Below are positions 10,277 to 19,200 of a DNA stretch of 64,000 bases, one piece after another; the stretch's first letter is position 1, and each line of letters starts with the position of its first letter. The notes beneath the pieces were generated by a model. The model was not told the origin of the DNA. It searched no databases and saw only the letters and a list, made by a program, of their open reading frames with translations. A program made the position numbers and the translations under genes. The stretch lies in NCBI RefSeq assembly GCF_024124375.1, contig NZ_JAMXRZ010000003.1, positions 32,466 to 96,465 of the forward strand. Reading direction: 5' to 3'. Source of the DNA: Klenkia sp. PcliD-1-E. GTDB taxonomy: Bacteria; Actinomycetota; Actinomycetes; Mycobacteriales; Geodermatophilaceae.

Positions 10277-13200
10277 CGGACCGCCACCCCCTGCTCCGCG
10301 TCGGCGGGGCTGATGGCGAAGAGGACCGCGGCGGGAAAGGGCCACGGCTTGACGTCCTCATAGCGGGTCTCCACCGCACGCCTCTCGCGGCGGCGCTCCT
10401 CGTCGAGCTCGTCGAGCCGCACCCGCATCTGCCTCAGATCCCTCTCCGACTGGTGCTGCTCCACGTCGAACAACATGGCTTCCGCCTCCTCCTGCAGCTT
10501 CTCCGCCTCGGCGATGGACTCGCGTAGCGTCTGGCCGAACCGGGTGAAGATGGCGTCGACGCGGGCGAGGTCCTCTTCGCGCCGCTTCGCCAGCCGCGCT
10601 TCGACGTCCTGTGTCCGCTTCTCGACCCGGGTCCGGATGGCCTCCTCGACGCGGGCTCGCAGACCTGCGTCGTCGTCCCAGGCCGTAGCGAGTCCCTTCC
10701 GCACGTCGTCCGGCGCCTCGGTCAGCTCGTCGCCGTCCAGAGCTCGGGCCAGAAGGTCTTCAGCCTTCTCGACCCCGACCTGCTGCCGGCGGTTCAGCCG
10801 CGTGCCGGCGAGGAAGACCTCCTCGTGCAGCCGGATGCCGCCGCGGCCGACGAGGACCAACCGGACCACCGCGGCGGCAAACGACTCGTCGAGCCCCGGG
10901 ACGACGACGGCGCTGACGCGGCTCAGGTCAGTCTCTCCGCCCCACAAGGCCGATCGCAGCAGGCGCGTGGACCGCTGGAGCAGCGGGTGACCGAGGTGGG
11001 CGTGGACGACATCGGTGGTGGCTCGGGCGACGTCCTGGTCGAACGTGATGGGACGCAAGCGCTCTGGCTCCAGCCGGCTGGCGAGGCCACGCGTCACCGG
11101 TTCCCACGAGCGCGCGAGGTCGGGGAGCTCGAAGACGGCGTCGTCGTCCTCTTCCGCGTGCGTGGGGATCAAGGGCGGCTGCATGTCGAGTTCGAGCGCC
11201 GTCTCGACCACTCGACGAAGGTTCATCGGTCGGAGGTGCAGGCTCTCGCGGTCCTCCTGCAGCTGCGTCTCGAGGGCGGTCAGCTCGGCGTTCACCTGCC
11301 GCTGACCGAGGAGCATCTCGTTGATCGCGTGGTCGCCCTTGGGGACGTCCTTCTCCGAGCGGATGGCCATGACGGAGCCGGCGAGCTGCCGCTGGATGTC
11401 CGGGGCGATGATCTCGTTCGCGGAACCCAGGTCGAGCTCCACCCGGGCGATCTTCGTCGCCACGAGTGCCAGGAAGTGGACGTCGGACGCCAGGCCGGAC
11501 CGACCGCCGAGCGGCTTGAAGTGCCGGATGTCGGGCTGGTGGTCCTGGCCGTAGCGGTCGACCCGACCGATGCGCTGCTCCAGCCGGTTCGGGTTGAACG
11601 GGATGTCGTAGTTGAACAGCCGGTGGCAGTGCGCCTGGAGGTCGATGCCCTCGCCGGCGGCGTCGGTGGCGAGCAGGACGCGAACCTTGGTCTTGCTGGG
11701 CGGCTCGTTGAACTCGGCCCGGGTGATCTCCCGCTGTTCGGGGTCGGTGGATCCGTCGATGATGGCGATGCGCTCGACGTCGTAGCCGTGCTGGAGGAGG
11801 TTGTCCCGGATCCATGTCAGCGTGTCCACGTACTCGGTGAAGACGACGATGCGCTCGTCCAACCAGTGCTCACCCGCGAGCAGGACGCCGTCCAGGTGCC
11901 GGACGAGCGCGGCGAGTCGGGAGTCGACGGTGCCGTCGAAGTCGTGCCCCCAGTTGCTCAGCCAACGGAGGTCCTCGACGTCCTCGTCCGTGAGGGGCGG
12001 GAGCTTGCGCCGGGTGCTGGCGAGGGTGAGCAGCTCCGTCTGGTCGGACCTGCCCTCCTCGAGGTCATCGGCGTCGGCGCCCAGGACGTCGTCGTAGTCG
12101 CCGCTCAGGTCCGCGTCGACGCCTCGCAACCGCGTCTGGAGGTAGACGTCCACGGTCTTGGCGAAGGCGACGGGGGAGGAGAAGAAGCGCTTCTTCAGCA
12201 GCAGCGTCGCCAAGTCGCGTGCCTGCTCGGCGGCGCCGTCGCCCGTCGCGACCGCCTTGTCGCGCCGGCTGGTGAAGTCGAGGAGGCGCTCGTACGCCTC
12301 CTCCTCGGAAGCGGTGGGCTCGAACGGCAGCGCCGTGACCTGCCGCTCCTTGAACCCCTTGGCCTCTTTCAGCGTGCTCTTGAGGCGCCGCACGGCGACT
12401 TCCTTGAGGGCCGACTGATCGATGTGGGACCCGCGGACGAAGCGCTGTGGGTCGATCATCTCCAGCAGCGCGGTGAACGACTCGACGTAGCCGTTGTGCG
12501 GGGTGGCACTGAGGAAGAGACGGTGCTCGCACTTCTCGGCGAGCTCCCGGACGGCGTGGGTGCGCTGCGAGTCGACCGCGTAGCCGCGCCGCGTGATGTT
12601 GAGCTTGTCGACGCGCTGCGGGCTCGACGGGGCGACGTGGTGCGCCTCGTCGACGATCAGGATGTCGTAGGCGAACCGACGGGCGCCCTCACCCTTCGCC
12701 GTCTGCGCGTACACGTCGCGCAGGAGTCGTTGAGCACGCTGCCCGGGCAGCCAGGACATCGAGACGATGATCCGTGGGAAGAGCGTGAACGGGTTTGCGT
12801 GCAGGACATGGCTGCGCCGGACTTCGCGCATCGTCTCGGAGTTGATGATCGTGAAGTCGAGGCCGAACTTATCGATCATCTCGTCCTGCCACTTCAGAGC
12901 GAGGCCGGCCGGGCAGACGATGATCGCAGTGCGAGCGCGGTGACGGAGGAAGAGCTCCTGGACGACCAGGCCGGCCTCGATGGTCTTGCCGAGGCCGACG
13001 TCGTCGGCAAGGAGCAAGTTGGCCCGCGACTCGCGAAGGGCTCGTCGCAGCGGCTCCAGCTGGTAGGCCTCGACGTTCGCCCCGCTGCGGAAGGGTGCCT
13101 GCACGACCTGCGAGTCAGCCGAGGTGATCGCGCCCCAGCGGAGGGCGTCGATGAAGGCAGCGAGGCGGCTGGGATCATCGAAGCGTTCCGCGTCGATCGT

Positions 13201-13428
13201 GGCGGGCAGGCCGAGCTCTGGCCGCAGTGAACGACCCTGCTCAAGCTCCCAGACCACCTGGAGCTCCTGGCCGAGCCGATCCTCTTCGAGGGATTGCAGA
13301 GTGACGGCGTGCTGGAGGCCCGTGACGGCGTCGTCTGCTCCGCTGCGCGGCAGCCCCTGGACGCGTACGTCCGTGACTGCCCAGGTCGACCCACGCACCT
13401 GTGCGATTTGGCCTTGCTGCGGCACCAT
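10273..13428 (-). CDS. drmD: DrmD, SNF2-family helicase/ATPase of class 1 DISARM
   Basis: 1051 aa from the ATG at 13428 (a GTG at 13488 in the same frame is possible). The SNF2 core is clear: Walker A DVGLGKTIEAGL near residue 139, DEAHH near residue 258, SATPHNG soon after, and the C-terminal lobe with ATDAAGEGIDLQ and RIGRVDRYGQ near residue 618. The last ~150 residues are a long charged coiled coil rich in Glu and Arg. DrmD with an adenine methylase defines class 1 DISARM, as opposed to DrmE with a cytosine methylase in class 2. It is the first gene of the operon; its promoter must lie in the roughly 490-bp divergent region to the right. Confidence 0.93.
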   Translation of the reverse strand: MVPQQGQIAQVRGSTWAVTDVRVQGLPRSGADDAVTGLQHAVTLQSLEEDRLGQELQVVWELEQGRSLRPELGLPATIDAERFDDPSRLAAFIDALRWGAITSADSQVVQAPFRSGANVEAYQLEPLRRALRESRANLLLADDVGLGKTIEAGLVVQELFLRHRARTAIIVCPAGLALKWQDEMIDKFGLDFTIINSETMREVRRSHVLHANPFTLFPRIIVSMSWLPGQRAQRLLRDVYAQTAKGEGARRFAYDILIVDEAHHVAPSSPQRVDKLNITRRGYAVDSQRTHAVRELAEKCEHRLFLSATPHNGYVESFTALLEMIDPQRFVRGSHIDQSALKEVAVRRLKSTLKEAKGFKERQVTALPFEPTASEEEAYERLLDFTSRRDKAVATGDGAAEQARDLATLLLKKRFFSSPVAFAKTVDVYLQTRLRGVDADLSGDYDDVLGADADDLEEGRSDQTELLTLASTRRKLPPLTDEDVEDLRWLSNWGHDFDGTVDSRLAALVRHLDGVLLAGEHWLDERIVVFTEYVDTLTWIRDNLLQHGYDVERIAIIDGSTDPEQREITRAEFNEPPSKTKVRVLLATDAAGEGIDLQAHCHRLFNYDIPFNPNRLEQRIGRVDRYGQDHQPDIRHFKPLGGRSGLASDVHFLALVATKIARVELDLGSANEIIAPDIQRQLAGSVMAIRSEKDVPKGDHAINEMLLGQRQVNAELTALETQLQEDRESLHLRPMNLRRVVETALELDMQPPLIPTHAEEDDDAVFELPDLARSWEPVTRGLASRLEPERLRPITFDQDVARATTDVVHAHLGHPLLQRSTRLLRSALWGGETDLSRVSAVVVPGLDESFAAAVVRLVLVGRGGIRLHEEVFLAGTRLNRRQQVGVEKAEDLLARALDGDELTEAPDDVRKGLATAWDDDAGLRARVEEAIRTRVEKRTQDVEARLAKRREEDLARVDAIFTRFGQTLRESIAEAEKLQEEAEAMLFDVEQHQSERDLRQMRVRLDELDEERRRERRAVETRYEDVKPWPFPAAVLFAISPADAEQGVAVR

Positions 13429-13920
13429 GCGTGTGCCTGTCAGGTCATCTGCCTGTCGAGCCGTGCCTTCGCGAGCCCCCGTGATCACGTATCGACACTA
13501 TCTGGTCACAAGCGGCGATAGGCATGCGTGCGGTGCCAGGTGCCTGGCCGCGAACTAGTCGGTCTTGGTGCAGCAAGAGCCAGAAGCGGCAGTCGCAGAG
13601 GGCGCGTTAATCCGGTTTCCAACCTCCGGTCGACCGGGGTTCACGCCGCGACCGCAGGCGTGGCAAGGCGGATGCGTTCTCGCTGGTGCGGATGCATTCG
13701 AGAACCGGCAAAGGCCATCCTCGCGTCTCCTGGGCCGCAAGTGGATGAATTGACCCCTCTTGAGACAACGCATTCTCCACCGACTTCGGTCCGCGGTCTT
13801 CTCGCACCTCGGGCCGTGCGCCACAACCGGGTGAGGTGGAGGCGCTCAGTATCGAGATCTGTCGTGACGGGATGGCAAGGTTGCGGAACGAGGTTGGTCG
13901 CAGCCACATGGGGGAGATCG
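13429..13920. promoter_or_regulatory. Divergent intergenic region between drmD and the HelD-like gene
   Basis: About 490 bp with no convincing gene; open frames here have no recognisable domain and are taken as chance. It must hold the promoters of DISARM (leftward) and of the rightward helicase array. Small symmetric elements are visible: GTGATCAC at 13481-13488, CCAGGTGCCTGG at 13536-13547 and CCGGTCGACCGG at 13626-13637. A direct repeat of GCGGATGCRTTC lies at 13668-13679 and 13688-13699, exactly 20 bp apart and overlapped by a 7-bp inverted repeat (GTTCTCG at 13676-13682, CGAGAAC at 13699-13705). The 20-bp phasing would suit a regulator binding one DNA face, but no regulator gene is adjacent. 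Confidence 0.4.
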
Positions 13921-16200
13921 TTGTCGGGGCGCACCGCAGTCGAAGGTCAGTCGTTGCAGGGCGGGACATCAGTCAGCGCGGCCGCGCTGACTAGGCACCC
14001 GGAGCACGAGCTCGAGCAGGCCTACGTGTCCACCGCCTACGAGATGCTCGACAAGGGGCTCGCCGCGGTCGAGGTCACCTACAACACGTACGAGGAAGGC
14101 AACCGCGCCACGTCCTTCGCCCTCAAGCGTGCGTTGGACCTCCTGCGGAACTCGCGCGGATCCGGGCAGCTCGTCTTCGGTCGTGTAGACCGACCGCACG
14201 AAGAGCCGCTCTACATCGGTCGGCGCCGTGTGCACGACGAGACGAAGAACCTCCTCGTCGCAGGTTGGCACTCCCCGGCGGCGCAGGTGTTCTACGAGGC
14301 CAGCCCTGCCCAACCATGCGGTCTCGCGCTCAAGCGGGTCTTCGTCGAGCAGGACCGGCTCTTGTCCCAGGTCGTCGACGAGATCACCGCATCGACAGCA
14401 GTCGACGTCCTTGCCGGCCGGTCGGACGGCCCGACTCCGCTCAGCGACGCCCTGCTGATCGAGCTGGACCGGTCTCGTGATGGCGTCATGCGCGAGGTCG
14501 TGGCCACGATCCAGGCCGAGCAGTTCCGCGCCATTCGTGCACCTCGGGAGGGAGTGCTCGTCGTCCAAGGCGGGCCCGGGACGGGCAAGACGGTCGTGGG
14601 CCTCCACCGGGCGGCCTGGCAGGCGTTCAACGACGCCGACCTGAGGCGGACCGGGATCCTGGTCGTCGCGCCCTCCACCGCTTTCCTCAGCTACATGAGC
14701 GGTGTCCTCCCGTCGCTGGACGCATCCGACGTGCTGCAGGTCGACCTCGGGTCTCTCTACGCGGGGGAGGCGTTGGCGACTGGTTCGGAGAGCCCGGAGA
14801 CAGCACGCATCAAGGGCAGCGCCGCGATGAGTGCGGTGCTGCGCCGGGCGCTCGACGCGCGTCGCGGGTGGGCCGATGGTGACCTCGAGTTCGCGCTCGG
14901 TGGTGCGAGGGCGTCGCTGACGGGCGACGAGGTCCGGCAGCTCGTCGCTGACGCGGCGTCGCGTCGCCTTCCGCACAACCAGGCCCGCGACGTGCTGCGG
15001 CAGGCTTTGTCGGCTGCCGCTTTCCGCGCCTACTCGGAGGCTCAAGCGGCGGCCGGGCGTGCGGTCATCGCGACCGAGCCGGCGCTGAGGAGGCTCTCCA
15101 CCTTCACGAACGCTCTGGACCGGATGTGGCCGACGCTCACACCTGAGGAAATGCTGCGCGGCGTCTATGGCACCCAGACATGGTTGGTCGACGCGACAGC
15201 GGGGGTGCTCTCGGTCGATGAACGGGCTCTGCTCTTCCGTGAGCCGCGCTCCTCGATCAACGACGAGCCCTGGACGGCCGCGGACCTGTTCTGCCTCGAC
15301 GAGCTCTCCTACCTCCTGAACGGCGAGGGCCGCTCCTACGGACACGTCGTCGTGGACGAGGCGCAGGACCTCTCACCCATGCAGGCCCGAGCGCTGGCCC
15401 GGCGCTGTCCGAGCGGGTCGTTCACGCTCCTCGGCGACCTGGCCCAGGCCACCGGCCAGTGGATCCGCGATGAGTGGCAGGAGCTGACGGTCCACCTGCA
15501 CGACCAGCCGGCGCAGATCGAGGAACTCGCCGTCGGCTACCGGGTGCCCGGCCCCGTGGTCGAGCTGGCAGCCGGCCTGCTACCGCACATCGCACCGGAC
15601 CTCGCAGTACCCCGCTCGGTCCGTCAGGGCTTGGGAGTACCGACGGTCCATGTGGCGGCGCAGTCGGACGCCGACCTCCTCGCAACTGTGGTGACGCTGG
15701 CGAGCGCGGACGTCGATGCGGGTCTGACCACCGCCGTCGTCGTCGCTGATGAAAACCACGCGGAGGTGTACGAGGCTCTCACCGCGGAGTTTGCTGACCG
15801 CGTCGGCGACGGTGCGGCAGAGGACTTCGGGCGGGCGCTGACCGTCGTCCCGGTGTCCATGGTGAAAGGACTGGAGTTCGACGCGGTGTACGTCGTCGAA
15901 CCGTCCGCCATCGCGGCCGCGGGTGCCGACGGCCTTCGCCGTCTCTACGTGGCGATGACCCGCTGCACCCAGCTCCTCAGGTTGATCTGCACGGAGGACC
16001 TTCCCCCCGGTCTAGGGCACCTCCTGCCGCACGAGGTCCACGCCGACCGAGCGGACGTCGACGAGACGGACGACGTCGAGGACCTGACGAAGCCGACGGC
16101 AAGCCCTGGCTTGGCCGAACTCATCGACATGCTGGACGACGACGACCGCGAGCTGGTTGTTTCGCTGGTTCACCGCCTCGCGAGGAGCACCCGACGATGA
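13921..16200 (+). CDS. HelD-like superfamily 1 ATPase (UvrD/Rep fold)
   Basis: 759 aa if translation starts at the TTG at 13921, which has GGGGAG about five bases upstream. A GTG at 13864 and a TTG at 13954 are alternatives, so the start is uncertain. The N-terminal HELEQAYVSTAYEML helix and the YIGRRRVHD ... GWHSPAAQVFYEA segment match the HelD family of RNA-polymerase-associated ATPases. Walker A GGPGTGKT is near residue 217, Walker B VVVDEAQD near residue 476, and the C-terminal motifs VKGLEFDAVYV and LYVAMTRC lie near residues 647-680. Classical HelD removes stalled RNA polymerase. This copy is diverged and its stop overlaps the start of a giant defence-type helicase (ATGA), so a role in that module is more likely than housekeeping. 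RNA-polymerase binding cannot be judged from sequence alone. Confidence 0.8.
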   Translation: MSGRTAVEGQSLQGGTSVSAAALTRHPEHELEQAYVSTAYEMLDKGLAAVEVTYNTYEEGNRATSFALKRALDLLRNSRGSGQLVFGRVDRPHEEPLYIGRRRVHDETKNLLVAGWHSPAAQVFYEASPAQPCGLALKRVFVEQDRLLSQVVDEITASTAVDVLAGRSDGPTPLSDALLIELDRSRDGVMREVVATIQAEQFRAIRAPREGVLVVQGGPGTGKTVVGLHRAAWQAFNDADLRRTGILVVAPSTAFLSYMSGVLPSLDASDVLQVDLGSLYAGEALATGSESPETARIKGSAAMSAVLRRALDARRGWADGDLEFALGGARASLTGDEVRQLVADAASRRLPHNQARDVLRQALSAAAFRAYSEAQAAAGRAVIATEPALRRLSTFTNALDRMWPTLTPEEMLRGVYGTQTWLVDATAGVLSVDERALLFREPRSSINDEPWTAADLFCLDELSYLLNGEGRSYGHVVVDEAQDLSPMQARALARRCPSGSFTLLGDLAQATGQWIRDEWQELTVHLHDQPAQIEELAVGYRVPGPVVELAAGLLPHIAPDLAVPRSVRQGLGVPTVHVAAQSDADLLATVVTLASADVDAGLTTAVVVADENHAEVYEALTAEFADRVGDGAAEDFGRALTVVPVSMVKGLEFDAVYVVEPSAIAAAGADGLRRLYVAMTRCTQLLRLICTEDLPPGLGHLLPHEVHADRADVDETDDVEDLTKPTASPGLAELIDMLDDDDRELVVSLVHRLARSTRR

Positions 16201-19200
16201 CAGCTTCGCGCCCTGTACCCCAGCTGTTGACGCGCGACGCCGAGGCGAAGCTCAACCGCCAACTCGAGGCGTGGAAGAGCGCCCTGGTCGCGGTCGACCG
16301 GCGTCAGCGGCTCGTCTACTTCAAGCACACCAAGTCGGCGTCGCTCGAGGTGCAGCCGAGCCGCCTGTCGAACCTGTGGGAGGCCCTGGGGTCGGGTGAC
16401 GTTGCGGTCCGAGGAACCGCGGTGCCGGGGGAGGAGTCCGAGCACCGGCCGCTCCCGCGGGACGGTCGCGTCGTCGTCGAGGTGACCAACAAGTCCGAGA
16501 AGGACCTACCAGCTTCGTTGCGGCGCCTCGACCAGGTCAGCCAGCAGACCTTCGCGGACCGCGGGTTCTGGAGCCTGTACCTCGGCATCGGGTTCCTCTC
16601 ATGGGTCGACGCGGACGACAAGCCGGCCGAGAGCCCCTTGCTCCTGCTGCCCGTGCGGCTCAGCCGAGCCGGCGATGCATCACACTGGACACTCGCCGCC
16701 ACCGAGGACGACGTGGTCCTCAACCCGGCACTCGGTCTGGTGATGGAGCAGCTGTTCGGCATCGCACTGCCGCCTGCGGACATCGACTCGACGGACGTCG
16801 AGGGCTACCTACAGCAGGTGGCAGCCGCCGTCGCGGGCGACCACCGGATGCAGGTCACCCAGCGCGCCGTGCTGACCACGTTCAGCTTCCACAAAGAGGC
16901 CATCTACCGAGACCTCCAGGAGAACGGCGCGACGGTCCTCGCCGACCCGATGGTCCAGGTGCTGGCGCTCGGTCCTGACGCACCTTCGGGCCAGGACTAC
17001 GCCTTCGACACCACGATCTACGACGACGTCGACCGGGTGCTGCCACCCGAGCAGATGATGTCAATTCTGGATGCGGACAGCACGCAACGGCGCTGCATCA
17101 TCGCCGCTCGCGACGGCAAGAGCTTCGTGATGGACGGCCCGCCGGGAACGGGCAAGAGCCAGACGATCGCCAACGTCATCGCCGAGTTGATGGCGGCGGG
17201 CAAGTCGGTTCTGTTCGTCAGCGAGAAGGCCGCCGCGCTGGACGTCGTCCGCAACCGCCTGACAGCAAAGGGACTTGACCCGTTCATCCTGGAGCTGCAC
17301 AGCCATGCTGCGACCCGCAAGCAAGTCGCGGGTCAGCTCCACTCCGCCCTGACCAAGCGGACTCGGGTGTCGACCGGCTTCAGCGGTGCCCAACGCAGCT
17401 CCCTCGTCGCCGACCGGACGCAGCTCACAGCGTTCGCAGCCGCGATGAACGAGCAGCGGGAGCTCCTCGGGCAGACCTTGTTCCAGGTCCTCGGCAGGAC
17501 GACCCAGCTGGCCGCCTACACGGGGGTCACCGTGCCCTACAGGGAGGGATGGCTCGACCTACGCGAGCACGAACTCGCCGAGATCCGCGATCGGGCGGTA
17601 CGGCTGAGCCGTGTCTGGGATCCGGTCACCGCCGGTCCGGACTTCCTGTGGCGAGATCTCGACATCGTGCCGGGCTCCCGGGTCGACGTCGATGACCTGC
17701 AGCGCAGGGCGCACGCCGCCGCGGCCGCAGGATCGTCGCTCGTCGACCTCGTCGACGCGGTGGACACCGAGATCGGTCGAAGCTTCCCGCGCTCGCACGA
17801 CGCGGTGCGCCGTCGAATCTCCCTCCTGGCGCTGGCTGAGCAGCGTCCGCGCCACGCCCTCGTCGAGTGGTTGTGCCTGGACGGTGCAGCCCTGAGCGAG
17901 AAGCGTGCCCGTCTGACGGCGCGCAAGCAGGCTGTCGAGGAGTTCATGGCTGCTCAGGCCGAGCTGGAGCGCACTGCAGGTCCGCGGCACGGGGCCCTGG
18001 AGAGCGAGCTCGTCGTCCAGACCGAGGGGCTGCACGACGACGGCCGGTTCGGCTGGGCGGTCGGCGACGCCGTGGTGGCGAGCGAGGTCGCACAGCTGGT
18101 GGCCTGGTTGACGGCTCTGCCGCCGAGGCTGGTCGAGATCGATCAGCATGCCCGTCGACTCGGGGTGGATCTGGGGTTCGGAGCGGATGGGCCCAGCCTG
18201 GAGGTCGCGCACCGCCTCGCCGACCTGGCTGCTCTCGGCACCTCGGCGGCGCGCCCGCTCAACGAATGGTTCAACCCGCACCTCCACGCCGCCCTCGCCG
18301 AGTCCGAGGCCGTGCTGAGAACTCTTGTCGTGACTGTGCGCGAGAGGCGAGCGTCCATCGACGAGGTCTTCACGCCTGCGGCCCTCGAGCTGGATCTCCA
18401 TGCCCTCCATCGCCGGTTTGCTGAGTCGCACACAGGATTCGGTCGTTTCTCCAGCCAGGCCCGGGCCGACCGCAGGGCGTTGAAGGCCGTGACGGTCACG
18501 GGGAAGGCCAACGCCGACGTGCGGGCGCGACTGGAGGAGGCGGCTGCGTGGCAGCAGGCAGAGCGCGCTCTGTCGCACGGTGAGCAGGACCGCGCGGCGG
18601 GCCTTGGCTCATACTACCGAAGCGTCGACACGGACTTCGACCGCGTCAGCGCCGCGTTGGAAGTTGCACGACGAGCCGTCCAGATCGCGGGACGTGACCT
18701 CGACGTCCCCGCCCTGGCCAACCAGCTCGGCGCTCACGGGCAGCCGGACCCGCTGCTGAGCACGATCGGGACCGAGCTCAGGAACGCCGTCGCGCAGCTC
18801 TGGGGCGAGGTCCACCAAAGGTTCGGACAGTTCACCAACCATCTGACCGGCCTGCGGGTCGTCGATCTGGCCACGTGGGCGGAGGGCCTCGCCGAAGCCT
18901 TGCGCCCCGTCCAGCAGGCGTCCGACCACGTGGCCACGATCGTGGGTCGTGATCTGTCGCTGGCTGAGGTCCGGAGCATCCTCGTCGAGGCTGCGGACCG
19001 GGACGCCACGAGCTCCGCGATCCTCGAGGCCTTCGATGCGGACAGGGAAGAGCTCGGTCCTGCCTACGACGGGATCGACACCGATTGGGCCGGCCTCGGG
19101 GGGTGCCTCACCTGGGCGGAATCGGTGCGAGCGCTGCTCGGTGGGAAGGCCGAGCCCGTGGTTGCGCAATCGCTCGACTCCCTCACCATCACCTCGGCCG

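Noticed and set aside
10825..13230. 801-codon plus-strand open frame opposite drmD
   Set aside because: It is the antisense shadow of a gene with clear SNF2 motifs; its translation is rich in Val/Gly/Asp/Arg with no domain.
13528..13920. N-terminal extension of the HelD-like protein to 890 aa
   Set aside because: The first ~130 residues look like random translation and the TTG at 13921 has a good ribosome site.
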